Assembly (NCBI RefSeq): GCF_015350995.1
Contig: NZ_JADKRW010000008.1
Location: 1-64,000 of the forward strand
DNA length: 64,000 nucleotides
Reading direction: 5' to 3'
Source of the DNA: Curtobacterium sp. VKM Ac-1393
GTDB taxonomy: Bacteria; Actinomycetota; Actinomycetes; Actinomycetales; Microbacteriaceae
The translations under genes and the position numbers were made by a program. The notes under the pieces are model-generated. The model did no database searches. It saw only the letters and a list, made by a program, of their open reading frames with translations, and was not told where the DNA came from. Shown here piece after piece: positions 8,594-18,091 of this stretch; the stretch's first letter is position 1, and each line of letters begins with the position of its first letter.

Positions 8594-10279
8594 ATGTTCA
8601 ACCCAACCCGTTCACGGCTCGCCATCGGCGCCGCCGTCCTCCTCGCCGCCGGCCTCGCGCTGAGCGGCTGCAGCGCGAGCGGCAGCGCCAGCACGAAGGA
8701 CGACGCCGCCTCGACCCTGGTCGCCTACACCGGACAGTCCGGCGACTACCAGATCAACTTCAACCCGTGGTCGCCGTCGAACATCGGTGGCGTCGGCACG
8801 ATCTACGAGTCGCTGTTCTTCATCACCAACGTCAACACGAACGACCCGAAGCCGCTGCTCGGCAAGTCGTACGAGTGGAACACCGACGGCACGCAGCTCA
8901 CCATCACGCTGCGCGACGGGGCGACCTGGAGCGACGGCGAGCCGTTCACGTCGAAGGACGTCGTGTTCACGCTCGACATGCTCACGAAGCAGAAGGCCCT
9001 GAACTCGATCGGCTACGACGGCACCGCGAAGGCCGACGGTGACGACAAGGTCGTCGTGACGTTCGACAAGCCGTCGTTCGTGCTCGGCCCGAACCTGCTC
9101 GGCAAGACCTGGATCGTCCCCGAGCACCTGTGGAAGGGCATCGACCCGACCACCGACGTCGTGCGCGAGCCCGTCGGCACCGGCCCGTACACGCTCGGCA
9201 CCTTCAAGGCGCAGGCCTTCACCCTCGAGGCGAACAAGAAGTACTGGGGCGGCGCCCCGGCCGTGAAGACCATCCGCTACCTGTCGCTCTCCGGCAACAC
9301 CGCCGGCGCCGACGCCCTCAAGCAGGGGTCGATCGACTGGCAGACCGGCCCGGTGCCGAACATGGACGACATCCCCGCCAACTACAACGGCTACGACGGC
9401 ATCACCGTCGGCCAGAACCAGATGGCACTGCTCACCTGCGCGAACACCGACCTCGGCTGCACCGGCCCGCAGACCGACCCGGCCGTCCGGCACGCCATCG
9501 CCGACGCGATCAACCGCAAGCAGCTCAACTCGCTGGCGTTCGAGAACACCGCGAGCGAGATCTCGCCGACCTTCGCGCTCACCACGACGCAGAAGGACAC
9601 CATCTCGAAGGACATCGAGCCGGCCGTGATGCCGGAGACCGCCGACAAGGCCGCCGCCGCGTCGTCGCTCGAGGGCGCCGGGTGGAAGAAGGGTTCTGAC
9701 GGCATCTACGCCAAGGACGGCAAGAAGCTGTCCCTGACCGTCGAGGTCGTCACCGGCTGGACCGACTACATCACCGCGATCGACACGATGACGCAGCAGC
9801 TCAAGGCCGCGGGCATCGAGCTCAAGGCGCAGCAGTCGTCGTGGAACGAGTGGACCGACAAGAAGACCAAGGGCAACTTCGAGCTCGCGATCGACTCGCT
9901 CGGCCAGGGCCCGACGGCGAACCCGTACTACCTGTACAACAACTACTTCACGACGGCGAACACGGCGAAGGTCGGTGCAGCGGCCCCGATGAACATCTCG
10001 CGGTACAGCAACCCCGACGTCGACAAGGCCATCGCGAAGCTCGCCACGATCGACCCGTCCGACACCGCCGCGACGCAGCCCGAGCTCGACACGATCCAGC
10101 AGCACATCGTCGAGGACCTGCCGTACATCCCCGTGATGACCGGCGGCACGACGAGTGAGTTCCACGCGGCGAAGTTCACCGGCTGGCCCACGAAGGACGA
10201 CCTCTACGCCTTCCCGGCGGTCTGGGCGAGCCCGGACAACGCCGAGATCTTCAAGGCACTGAAGCCGGCGAAGGGCTGA
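8594..10279 (+). CDS. ABC importer substrate-binding lipoprotein (family 5, oligosaccharide/peptide type)
   Basis: 561 residues from the ATG at 8594, chosen because GAGAGG lies 6 nt upstream and the residues before it overlap the promoter. A lipoprotein signal ends in LSGC (Cys26), so the mature protein is lipid-anchored outside the membrane. The rest has the extended two-lobe fold of DppA/OppA-like binding proteins (family 5), with YESLFFI, LRDGATWSDGEPFTSKDVVFTL-type and VGTGPYTL motifs. Some family-5 proteins bind cello-, xylo- or manno-oligosaccharides. With GH2, GH36 and GH42 genes around it, an oligosaccharide, probably galactomanno-oligosaccharide, is the inferred ligand. It is the first gene of a five-gene transporter operon. 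Confidence 0.9.
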   Translation: MFNPTRSRLAIGAAVLLAAGLALSGCSASGSASTKDDAASTLVAYTGQSGDYQINFNPWSPSNIGGVGTIYESLFFITNVNTNDPKPLLGKSYEWNTDGTQLTITLRDGATWSDGEPFTSKDVVFTLDMLTKQKALNSIGYDGTAKADGDDKVVVTFDKPSFVLGPNLLGKTWIVPEHLWKGIDPTTDVVREPVGTGPYTLGTFKAQAFTLEANKKYWGGAPAVKTIRYLSLSGNTAGADALKQGSIDWQTGPVPNMDDIPANYNGYDGITVGQNQMALLTCANTDLGCTGPQTDPAVRHAIADAINRKQLNSLAFENTASEISPTFALTTTQKDTISKDIEPAVMPETADKAAAASSLEGAGWKKGSDGIYAKDGKKLSLTVEVVTGWTDYITAIDTMTQQLKAAGIELKAQQSSWNEWTDKKTKGNFELAIDSLGQGPTANPYYLYNNYFTTANTAKVGAAAPMNISRYSNPDVDKAIAKLATIDPSDTAATQPELDTIQQHIVEDLPYIPVMTGGTTSEFHAAKFTGWPTKDDLYAFPAVWASPDNAEIFKALKPAKG

Positions 10280-10313
10280 CCACGATGGGATCGCGACCGA
10301 GGAGCACTCGACG

Positions 10314-11303
10314 ATGACCTACTTCCTGCGCAAGATCGGCTTCTACATCGTTGCCCTGTGGGCAGCGTTGACGCTGAACTTCATCATCCCGCGGCTGCTG
10401 CCCGGGAACCCGGTGGACATCCTGCTCGCCAAGCTCCAGCAGCGCGGCGGGCAGGTGACCCCGGCGACACGGCAGGCGTACGAGCTGCTCCTCGGTGGCG
10501 ATTCCTCGGAGCCGCTGATCTCCCAGTACGGCCACTACCTGGTCAACGTGTTCCGCGGTGACCTCGGGGTGTCCGTCAGCTACTTCCCGGCGCCCGTCAC
10601 CGAGGTCATCGCGAGCTCGCTGCCGTGGACCATCGCCCTGGTCGGCATCGCGACGATCCTGGCCGCCATCATCGGCGTCGGCCTCGGTGCATTCGTCGGC
10701 TGGCGTCCGGGCACCTGGCTCGACTCGTTCGTGCCGGCCACCACCCTGCTCGCCGCGGTGCCGTACTTCTGGCTCGCGCTGATCCTGGTGTACTTCTTCG
10801 CCACCGGCATCCACCTGTTCCCGGCGCAGGGCGGCTACGACGTGATCCTCACACCGGGGTTCAACTGGGACTTCATCGCCTCGGCGATCCAGTACGGCGT
10901 GCTGCCGGCCGTGACGATCGTGCTCGCGTCGCTCGGTGGGTGGCTGCTCGGCATGCGCAACATGATGGTGTCGACGCTGTCCGAGGACTACATCACCACC
11001 GCCCAGGCGAAGGGGCTGTCCGACGGCAAGATCCTGCGGAACTACGCCGCCCGGAACGCCGTCCTGCCGTCGGTCGCCGGGTTCGCGATCTCCCTCGGGT
11101 TCATCGTGTCCGGCTCCGTCGTCACCGAGCAAGTGTTCTCGTACCCGGGCATCGGGTCGAAGCTGCTGTCCGCCGTGACGAACAACGACTACGCGCTCAT
11201 GCAGGGGATCTTCCTGTTCATCACCCTGGCGGTCCTCGGCGCGAACCTCGTCGTCGACCTGCTGTACGGGCTCATCGACCCGCGGACGCGGGCGCGGAGC
11301 TAG
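10314..11303 (+). CDS. ABC importer permease (DppB-like)
   Basis: 329 residues with about six membrane helices. The N-terminal segment FLRKIGFYIVALWAALTLNFIIPRLLPGNP is typical of DppB/OppB permeases (one helix, then a periplasmic loop). The EAA-like cytoplasmic loop DYITTAQAKGLSDGKILRNYAARNAVLP contacts the ATPases. GAGGAG lies upstream of the ATG. It is 34 nt after the binding-protein gene and 12 nt before the second permease. Confidence 0.9.
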   Translation: MTYFLRKIGFYIVALWAALTLNFIIPRLLPGNPVDILLAKLQQRGGQVTPATRQAYELLLGGDSSEPLISQYGHYLVNVFRGDLGVSVSYFPAPVTEVIASSLPWTIALVGIATILAAIIGVGLGAFVGWRPGTWLDSFVPATTLLAAVPYFWLALILVYFFATGIHLFPAQGGYDVILTPGFNWDFIASAIQYGVLPAVTIVLASLGGWLLGMRNMMVSTLSEDYITTAQAKGLSDGKILRNYAARNAVLPSVAGFAISLGFIVSGSVVTEQVFSYPGIGSKLLSAVTNNDYALMQGIFLFITLAVLGANLVVDLLYGLIDPRTRARS

Positions 11304-11315
11304 GGAGGACACGCC

Positions 11316-12350
11316 ATGACCAACATCCAGCAGGACACCGAACCCACGATCGGCGCACTCGCCGAGGAAGCCGACGCCGGGTCGACGCGGAGCATCGCCA
11401 CGGCCCGCGCGACACGACCGAAGGGTGGTGTCCGCCGCTTCCTGCCGACCCTGACCCCGTGGCTCGTCACCGGCATCGCCCTCGTCGCCGGCGTCACGCT
11501 GTTCGGGGTCATCGGTCCGCTGCTCGTCGGCGACCCGACCACCATCCGCGACTCCGGGCTGCAGGGACCGAGCGGGTCGAACGTCCTCGGCACCACCCAG
11601 ACCGGGCAGGACGTCCTCGCGCAGCTCGCGTACGCCACCCGGGGCAGTCTGCAGATCGGCCTGATCGTCGGCGTGCTCGCCACGGTGCTGTCCGCGTTCT
11701 TCGGGATCCTCGGCGCCTACCTGGGCGGGATCATGGACGAGGCGTTCTCGCTGTTCTCGAACGTGTTCCTCGTCATCCCCGGCCTGCCGCTCGTCATCGT
11801 CATCTCGGGCCTGGTCCCACGTGAGGCGCGCGGGCTCTGGACCATCGCCATCGTCCTCGCGATCACCTCGTGGGCCGGGTCCGCCCGGGTCCTGCGCGCG
11901 CAGACGATGTCGATCCGCAACCGCGACTACGTCTCCGCCGCCCGCGTCGCCGGGGAACGACCCTGGCGGGTCATCGCGGTCGAGATCCTGCCGAACCTGC
12001 TGCCCGTCCTGGCGTCGCAGTTCGTGTTCGCGGTGATCGCCGCGATCCTCGGGGAAGCGGGACTGTCGTTCCTCGGGCTCGGGGCGTCGAACTCGTCGAC
12101 GCTCGGCACCATGCTCTTCTACGCCCAGAACGGCTTCGCACTGGCGAACGGCGCCTGGTGGTGGTTCGTGCCGCCCGGCCTGCTCATCGCCCTGCTCGGC
12201 ATGGGCCTGTCCCTGGTGAACTTCTCGATCGACGAGGTCATCAACCCACGACTCGCGAACGTGCGTGCCCAGCGGCGGCGCGAACGTCGCGCCAAGCGTG
12301 CCGCCCGCGCCTCGCGTCCCGCACGCACCACGAAGGAGTCCGTCCGATGA
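11316..12350 (+). CDS. ABC importer permease (DppC-like)
   Basis: 344 residues. A charged, Arg-rich cytoplasmic N-terminus (about 45 residues) precedes six predicted membrane helices. The EAA loop RNRDYVSAARVAGERPWRVIAVEILPN and the downstream GEAGLSFLGLGASN segment are characteristic of DppC/OppC. The C-terminal tail is a basic Arg/Ala stretch of about 25 residues. Its stop overlaps the next ATG (ATGA). It pairs with the preceding DppB-like permease to form the membrane channel. Confidence 0.9.
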   Translation: MTNIQQDTEPTIGALAEEADAGSTRSIATARATRPKGGVRRFLPTLTPWLVTGIALVAGVTLFGVIGPLLVGDPTTIRDSGLQGPSGSNVLGTTQTGQDVLAQLAYATRGSLQIGLIVGVLATVLSAFFGILGAYLGGIMDEAFSLFSNVFLVIPGLPLVIVISGLVPREARGLWTIAIVLAITSWAGSARVLRAQTMSIRNRDYVSAARVAGERPWRVIAVEILPNLLPVLASQFVFAVIAAILGEAGLSFLGLGASNSSTLGTMLFYAQNGFALANGAWWWFVPPGLLIALLGMGLSLVNFSIDEVINPRLANVRAQRRRERRAKRAARASRPARTTKESVR

Positions 12351-13219
12351 GCGCCGAAGCCGTGCTGACGATCGACCACCTCGACGTCGTCTACGAGACC
12401 GAACACCCCGTGCACGCCGTCAAGGACGTGTCGCTCACCCTGGCGCCCGGCGAGATCCTCGGGCTCGCGGGGGAGTCCGGCTGCGGCAAGACGACCCTTG
12501 CCTACGCCATCACCCGGCTGCACCGACCGCCGGCGAAGGTCACCTCGGGCAGCATCACGTTCCACGACCGCGACGGCACCGACATCGACCTGCTCGGCCT
12601 GCCGCACGAACAGCTGCGGGCCGTGCGCTGGTCGAAGCTGTCGATGGTGTTCCAGGGCGCGATGAACGCCCTCAACCCGGTCACCACCATCCGGGCGCAG
12701 CTCGACGACGCGCTGAAGGAACATCGGCGCGACCTGTCCCGCAAGGAACGGCGGGCGATCGCCGAGGACGCCCTGAGCCGCGTCGGCGTCGACCCGTCCC
12801 GCATCACCGCGTACCCGCACGAGCTGTCCGGCGGCATGCGGCAGCGCGTGATGATCGCGATGGCGATGCTGCTCGAACCGCAGATCATGATCATGGACGA
12901 GCCCACCACCGCGCTCGACGTCGTGGTGCAGCGCGAGATCCTGCGCGAGATCGTCCGCCTGCGCGACGAGCTCGGGTTCGCCGTCGTGTTCATCACGCAC
13001 GACCTGCCGCTGCTGCTCGAGATCAGCGACCGCATCGCGATCATGCTGCGCGGCGAGGTCGTCGAGTGCGACCGCGCCTCGGTCATCCAGCACGACCCGA
13101 AGCACCCGTACACGCAGAAGCTGCTGCAGTCGTTCCCGAGCCTGTCCGGGGAGCGCGGCGCGTTCATCCGCTCCGGCGTCGACGACCACGCTGCCGCCGT
13201 CCACGAGGAGATCCGATGA
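12347..13219 (+). CDS. ABC importer ATP-binding protein (DppD-like)
   Basis: 290 residues from the ATG that overlaps the upstream stop (ATGA). Walker A is GESGCGKTT, the Q-loop is VFQGAMNALNP, the signature is LSGGMRQRV, Walker B is IMIMDEPTTALD and the switch His lies in FITHDLPLL. VFQGAMNALNPV is the form seen in oligosaccharide/peptide importers of the DppD class. The C-terminal oligopeptide-transporter extension ends KHPYTQKLLQSFP. One half of a heterodimeric ATPase with the next gene. Confidence 0.93.
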   Translation: MSAEAVLTIDHLDVVYETEHPVHAVKDVSLTLAPGEILGLAGESGCGKTTLAYAITRLHRPPAKVTSGSITFHDRDGTDIDLLGLPHEQLRAVRWSKLSMVFQGAMNALNPVTTIRAQLDDALKEHRRDLSRKERRAIAEDALSRVGVDPSRITAYPHELSGGMRQRVMIAMAMLLEPQIMIMDEPTTALDVVVQREILREIVRLRDELGFAVVFITHDLPLLLEISDRIAIMLRGEVVECDRASVIQHDPKHPYTQKLLQSFPSLSGERGAFIRSGVDDHAAAVHEEIR

Positions 13220-14109
13220 CCAGCGTGACCGTCAGCCACCTCGGCAAGGACTTCCACACCCGCAAGGGCCTGAAGCGCACCACCCTGCACGCCGTCGACG
13301 ACGTGTCGTTCGAGCTGCTGCCCGGGAAGACCGTGGCGTTGGTGGGGGAGTCCGGCTCGGGCAAGTCCACCATCGCCCGGATGCTCGCCAAGCTCGAGAG
13401 CACCACCCGCGGCTCGATCGACGTGCGGCTCGAGGACGGCACACCCGTCGTCGGCAGCATGTACCGCCGGCACGTGCAGATGGTGTTCCAGGATCCGTTC
13501 GCGTCGCTCAACCCGTTCCACTCGATCGAGCACCACATCGCCCGGCCGCTCCAGCTGCACCACCGAGCCCGGGGCGCCGACGAGACCGCCGAGAAGGTGC
13601 GGGAACTGCTCGGCCGCGTCAACCTCGACGAGGACTTCGCGAGCCGCCGCCCCCACGAGCTCTCCGGTGGACAGCGGCAGCGCGTCGCGATCGCCCGGGC
13701 ACTCGCTCCCGGGGCCCAGGTGCTCATCGCCGACGAACCGGTGTCGATGCTCGACGTGTCGATCCGGCTCAGCGTGCTCAACCTGATGGGACGCCTGCAG
13801 CGCGAGGACCACCTCGCCGTGCTCTACATCACGCACGACCTGGCGACCGCACGGCACTTCTCCGACGAGATCCTGGTGCTCTACCGCGGCCGGGTCGTCG
13901 AACGCGGCCCCTCCGACGCCGTGATCCTCGACCCGCAGCACGACTACACCCGGCTGCTCGCCGAGGCCGCCCCCGACCCCGAGCGCGTCGACCGCAAGGT
14001 GACCTCGGGCAGCGCGCTCGACCGCTCGAAGATCGACAACACCACCTGCTACGACCACGGGGTCGGGGCATGGGTGACCAGTGAGCCCGCACCGGTCGGC
14101 GCACGGTGA
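13216..14109 (+). CDS. ABC importer ATP-binding protein (DppF-like)
   Basis: 297 residues; starts with ATG overlapping the previous stop (ATGA). Walker A GESGSGKST, Q-loop VFQDPFASLNPF, signature LSGGQRQRVAIARAL, Walker B VLIADEPVSMLD and switch His in YITHDLATA. The signature and the VSMLD Walker B are the DppF/OppF form, complementing the DppD-like partner. A C-terminal segment near CYDHGVGAW extends beyond the ATPase core. The stop overlaps the GTG of the following GH36 gene, coupling import and hydrolysis. Confidence 0.93.
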   Translation: MTSVTVSHLGKDFHTRKGLKRTTLHAVDDVSFELLPGKTVALVGESGSGKSTIARMLAKLESTTRGSIDVRLEDGTPVVGSMYRRHVQMVFQDPFASLNPFHSIEHHIARPLQLHHRARGADETAEKVRELLGRVNLDEDFASRRPHELSGGQRQRVAIARALAPGAQVLIADEPVSMLDVSIRLSVLNLMGRLQREDHLAVLYITHDLATARHFSDEILVLYRGRVVERGPSDAVILDPQHDYTRLLAEAAPDPERVDRKVTSGSALDRSKIDNTTCYDHGVGAWVTSEPAPVGAR

Positions 14110-16226
14110 GCGGAGTCTTCGCCGACTGGGTCACCCCAGGGTTCTCGGCACGGTTCCGGATCGGCGACGACCAGCCCGCAGCGCTCGTGTCGTTCGTGGC
14201 GGCCGGCGGAGCACGCGCCGACGGGGTGCTCCTCGATGGGCCTGACGATCCGCAGCCGCTGGTGGAGCTGACGACGATCGGACACGGGCGGTTCCCGGGT
14301 GGGTTCCGGCACGTGGACTCCACGATCGGGGCGCGACTGCGACCCGTGTCGTGGCGTGCGTCCGACGACGCGACCGATCCGTGGTTGCGGATCGTGCAGG
14401 CGGACGCTGCCACGGGCCTCCAGGTCGAGTCGGTGTTCCGGGCGCGCGCCGACGTCGCGGCGTTCCAGACGTGGACCGAGGTGTCCGCCGAGCACGGTGA
14501 GCACGTCGTGGACTTCGTGTCGTCGTTCGCGACCGGGGCGTTCCTGACCGACTCCGGGGTCGGCGTCGACGGCCTGGCCCTCGTGCACGCGGACAACGAC
14601 TGGGCGGCCGAGAGCCGGTGGCGGACCGATCCGCTGCGATCGATCGGACTCGCGGCGATCGACCGCGAGGCGCAGCACCACCCACCCCGCAGCCGCGCCG
14701 TCGTGCAGAACCGGGGGTCGTGGTCGACGGGCGAGGCGCTGCCGATCGGCGTGCTGACGCCTGCTCCGTCCGCTGGTGCTGCGCCCTACGCGCTCGTCTG
14801 GCAGGTCGAGCACAACGGGCCGTGGTTGTACGAGCTCGGCGAGACCCGGCGGCACGCCTACGTGCTGCTGAGCGGGCCGACCGACCAGGAGCACCAGTGG
14901 ACGACGGTCGTGGCTCCGGGACAGCCGTTCGTCTCGGTGCCGGTGTCGGTGGGGATCGCCGGCTCGGTCGGTGGGGCGTTCGAGGTGCTCACGGCGCAGC
15001 GTCGGGCGTTCCGGCACGTGCGCGAGGCCGATCGAGCCCTGCCGCTCGTGTTCAACGACTACATGAACACGCTCATGGGGGACCCGACCACCGAGAAGCT
15101 GCTGCCGCTGATCGACGCCGCCGCCGAGGCCGGAGCGGACCTGTTCTGCATCGACGCCGGCTGGTACGCCGAGGGGCACTGGTGGGACACCGTCGGAGCC
15201 TGGGAGGAGGCTGCGTCGCGGTTCCCGACCGGGCTCGGGTTCGTCATCGACCACATCCGGTCGCGGGGGATGCAAGCCGGGCTCTGGCTCGAACCCGAGG
15301 TCATCGGCATCCACTCGCCGTTGGCGATCTCGCTGCCGGAGGATGCCTTCGTGCACCACCGCGGTGTGCGGGTCGCGGAGCACGGACGGCACCTGCTCGA
15401 CCTCCGGTCACCGGCCGCGCGGGCGCACCTCGACGCGGTCGTCGATCGACTGGTCGGGTCGCTCGGCGTGACGTTCTTCAAGATGGACAACAACACGATG
15501 ACCGGGCCGTTCGCCGGGATGCTCGACCACCAGCGTGCGCTGCTCGACTGGCTCGACGACGTGCAGGCCCGGTACCCGTCGCTGCTCATCGAGAACTGCG
15601 CCTCGGGAGCGATGCGCGCCGACTCCGCGATGCTGTCCCGGTTGCACATGCAGTCGACCTCCGACCAGCAGGACCCGGTGCTGTCCGCGTCGATCGCCGC
15701 CGCCGCCCCCGCCGCGATGCTGCCCGAGCAGGCGGGGAACTGGGCGTACCCGGCACCGTCGATGTCGCCCGACCTGTTCGACCTGTCGCTCGTGAACGGG
15801 GTGCTCGGGCGGATGTACCTGTCGGGCTACCTCAACGAGATGTCGTCGTCGCAGCGTGCGGTGGTGCGTTCTGCGATCGAGGCCCACCGGACAGTGCTCG
15901 AGGTCATCGAGTCGTCGGTGCCGGTGTGGCCGCTCGGGCTGCCGGCCTGGGAGGACCCCTGGCTCGCGCTCGGCCTGCGGGCGGCGTCGGGCGACCTGTA
16001 CCTGTCGGTGTGGGCGCTGCCCGGTGCGTCGGGATCGGTGTCGTTGCCGCTGCCGGCATTCGCCGGGCTGGCGGTCGTCGTCGAGCCGCTGTTCCCGACG
16101 GCGCTCGGGTCGTGGACCGTGGCATGGGACGCCGCCTCGGGCTCGCTCGAGGTCGCGAACGGCGGCGCGACCCCCACAGCGCGGGTGCTCCGCGTGCGAC
16201 CGGAGGGGACGGACACGGAGCACTGA
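14106..16226 (+). CDS. GH36-family glycosidase (second alpha-galactosidase-like enzyme)
   Basis: 706 residues, coupled to the transporter by a GTGA overlap. The barrel shows FCIDAGWYAEG near residue 350, the putative nucleophile Asp461 in FFKMDNN and acid/base Asp520 in STSDQQD after the CASGAMRADS loop. These residues follow GH36, but KMDNN and STSDQQD differ from KWDQN and SDSND in the first GH36 enzyme, placing it in another subgroup. No signal peptide. Its position inside the transporter operon suggests it acts directly on the imported oligosaccharide. The exact bond specificity is unknown; alpha-galactosidase is the default reading. Confidence 0.85.
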   Translation: MSGVFADWVTPGFSARFRIGDDQPAALVSFVAAGGARADGVLLDGPDDPQPLVELTTIGHGRFPGGFRHVDSTIGARLRPVSWRASDDATDPWLRIVQADAATGLQVESVFRARADVAAFQTWTEVSAEHGEHVVDFVSSFATGAFLTDSGVGVDGLALVHADNDWAAESRWRTDPLRSIGLAAIDREAQHHPPRSRAVVQNRGSWSTGEALPIGVLTPAPSAGAAPYALVWQVEHNGPWLYELGETRRHAYVLLSGPTDQEHQWTTVVAPGQPFVSVPVSVGIAGSVGGAFEVLTAQRRAFRHVREADRALPLVFNDYMNTLMGDPTTEKLLPLIDAAAEAGADLFCIDAGWYAEGHWWDTVGAWEEAASRFPTGLGFVIDHIRSRGMQAGLWLEPEVIGIHSPLAISLPEDAFVHHRGVRVAEHGRHLLDLRSPAARAHLDAVVDRLVGSLGVTFFKMDNNTMTGPFAGMLDHQRALLDWLDDVQARYPSLLIENCASGAMRADSAMLSRLHMQSTSDQQDPVLSASIAAAAPAAMLPEQAGNWAYPAPSMSPDLFDLSLVNGVLGRMYLSGYLNEMSSSQRAVVRSAIEAHRTVLEVIESSVPVWPLGLPAWEDPWLALGLRAASGDLYLSVWALPGASGSVSLPLPAFAGLAVVVEPLFPTALGSWTVAWDAASGSLEVANGGATPTARVLRVRPEGTDTEH

Positions 16227-16244
16227 GCGGGGCGCGCGTCGGAG

Positions 16245-16289
16245 CGGACGGGAGGCGCGGTGCAGGCAGGCGCCGTGCCTCTCGTCCTG
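16245..16289 (+). repeat. Dispersed GC-rich palindrome, family Q, copy 1
   Basis: GGACGGGAGGCGCGGTGC is followed after about 9 nt by the roughly complementary GCCGTGCCTCTCGTCC. A close relative lies at 25201-25244 and a weaker one near 24153-24203. It sits in the convergent gap between the second GH36 gene and the MFS gene. Confidence 0.6.
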
Positions 16290-16338
16290 TCGGTGGTCGC
16301 GTCCACGGCGCGGGGGACGCGGGTCCGCGTCCGACCGG

Positions 16339-16386
16339 TGACGGTTCTGGTTCACGATCCTCGGGGATCGTGAACCAGAACCGTCA
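16339..16386 (+). repeat. 48-nt dispersed palindrome, family P, copy A (perfect hairpin)
   Basis: A perfect 22-bp inverted repeat with a TCGG loop: the left arm starts TGACGGTTCTGGTTCACG and the right arm ends CGTGAACCAGAACCGTCA. Related 48-nt copies are at 23488-23535 and 62376-62423. It lies 27 nt past the stop of the convergent MFS gene and may act as a terminator or mRNA 3'-end stabiliser. Confidence 0.85.
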
Positions 16387-16412
16387 GGAGTGGGGCAGGA
16401 AGAGGCGCCCCG

Positions 16413-18014
16413 TCACGCCTGGTCGTCGTCGGGGCGGCGCGGGGCGCGGAGCCGCAGGGTCGCGCCGAGGCCGATGACCAGGAAGCCGGCGGCCGAGAAC
16501 GCGGCGGCGCGGGTGCCGTCGGAGAATGCCTCGGCGGCGTCGGCGCGGTTCTGCCCCTCGAGGCTGGCGATCGCTCCGCCCGAGGACTGCACGACGGTGT
16601 CGGCGATCTTCTCGGCCTGGGAGGTCGAGACGCCGGTGTCCTGCAAGCGGTGCTCGAGGATGCTGCCGGTCGAGGTGAACAGCACCGTGCCGAGCACCGC
16701 GATGCCGAGTGCCGAACCGATCTGGCGCGCGGTGCTCTGGGCGCCGGAAGCCTCGCCGCTGCGCTCCACGGGGACGTCCTGCAGCACGACGCCGGTGAGC
16801 TGAGCCGTCGCGAGTCCGACGCCGAAGCCGTAGACGAACAGGCACGGCACGATCGCCCACCACGGGGTCGACGAGGTCACGGCGAACCCGATCGCGGCGA
16901 CCCCGACGATCTCGGCGCCGATGCCCATCCGCACGATCGGCAGCGCCCCGATCCGCTGTCCGACCGTGGCCGCGAACCCGCTCGCGACGAACGACCCGAT
17001 CGCCAGGGCCAGCAGCACGAAGCCGGTCTGCAGCGCCGAGTAGCCGAGGACGTTCTGCAGCCAGAGGGGCAGCGACAGGATGATGCCGAACTCGCCGAGC
17101 GACACGATGAGCGCCGCGATCGAGCCGTTCCGGAACGAGCCGATGCCGAAGAGGTCGAGGGCGATGAGCGTCGACCGGCCCGCGCGCTGCCGTCGCCGGG
17201 AGCGGACGACGAAGGCCACCCCGGCAGCGATCGCGATCACGAACGCGACGGGGATCGGCGAGACCGGGCCGTCCCACGACCACGAGCCGATCGTGAGCGG
17301 TGTCGACGACGGAGTCCACCAACCGTAGGTGCGACCCTCGATCAGCCCGAAGACCAGCGCAGCGCTCGCGATCACGGACAACAGGGCGCCGACGAGGTCG
17401 ATGCGGCCGGTGTGCTCGGCGTCGTGCGACTCCCGCACGGCGACCGCGAGGCCGACCAGGATGACCGCCACGATCGGGACGTTGATGCCGAAGGCCCACC
17501 GCCACGAGAAGTCCGTCGTCAGCCAGCCGCCGAGCAGCGGACCGACCGCCACCATCCCGCCGATCGTGGAGCCCCACACCGCGAAGGCGATGCCGCGCTC
17601 CCTGCCGGTGAACGTCGCGTTGAGGATCGACAGGGTGGTGGGCAGGACCATCGCGCCACCGACACCCTGCAGCACGCGGGACGCCACGAGCAGTTCGCCC
17701 GTCGGGGACAGCGCCGCCAGGACCGACGCCACCGCGAAGAGGATCACGCCGATGGTCAGCAGGCGTCGGCGACCGAAGCGATCGGCGACGGCACCGAAGA
17801 CGAGCAGCAGCGCGGCGAAGACCAGCGTGTAGCTCTCCTGCACCCACTGCACGAGGGTCGAGCCGATGTCGAGGTCGGCGACGATGCTCGGGATCGCGAC
17901 GTTCACGATCGTGGAGTCGACGATGATGAGCGCGACCGCCAGGCTGATCACGACCAGACCGATCCACCGGCGGCGATCCGGGGTGGTGGTGGGAGCTGCG
18001 GCTGGGGCGCTCAT
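16413..18014 (-). CDS. MFS drug exporter, DHA2 family (14 TM)
   Basis: 533 residues with 14 predicted membrane helices. DHA2 markers include VDSTIVNVAIPSI in TM1, WVQESYTLVFAALLL in TM2, the GAVADRFGRRR loop (motif A) after it, and LQGVGGAMVLPTTLSIL (motif C region). ATG start with AGAGGAC about 7 nt upstream. Likely a proton-driven efflux pump for amphiphilic compounds or antibiotics; the substrate is not readable. No dedicated regulator gene is adjacent, but its promoter carries two palindromes (18035-18059). Confidence 0.9.
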   Translation of the reverse strand: MSAPAAAPTTTPDRRRWIGLVVISLAVALIIVDSTIVNVAIPSIVADLDIGSTLVQWVQESYTLVFAALLLVFGAVADRFGRRRLLTIGVILFAVASVLAALSPTGELLVASRVLQGVGGAMVLPTTLSILNATFTGRERGIAFAVWGSTIGGMVAVGPLLGGWLTTDFSWRWAFGINVPIVAVILVGLAVAVRESHDAEHTGRIDLVGALLSVIASAALVFGLIEGRTYGWWTPSSTPLTIGSWSWDGPVSPIPVAFVIAIAAGVAFVVRSRRRQRAGRSTLIALDLFGIGSFRNGSIAALIVSLGEFGIILSLPLWLQNVLGYSALQTGFVLLALAIGSFVASGFAATVGQRIGALPIVRMGIGAEIVGVAAIGFAVTSSTPWWAIVPCLFVYGFGVGLATAQLTGVVLQDVPVERSGEASGAQSTARQIGSALGIAVLGTVLFTSTGSILEHRLQDTGVSTSQAEKIADTVVQSSGGAIASLEGQNRADAAEAFSDGTRAAAFSAAGFLVIGLGATLRLRAPRRPDDDQA

Positions 18015-18034
18015 GTGCGTGTCCTCTCAGATGA

Positions 18035-18059
18035 TCAGCATGCTGACTACCTGAAGGTA
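18035..18059 (-). promoter_or_regulatory. Two adjacent palindromes in the MFS promoter
   Basis: A perfect 12-bp palindrome TCAGCATGCTGA (18035-18046) sits 20-32 nt upstream of the MFS start, immediately followed by TACCTGAAGGTA (18048-18059, arms TACCT/AGGTA). Such sites typically bind MarR- or TetR-family repressors of drug exporters; the cognate regulator is not in the window. Confidence 0.55.
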
Positions 18060-18091
18060 CACCCGCTCCCGATGTCCGTCGCACCGGGGGA

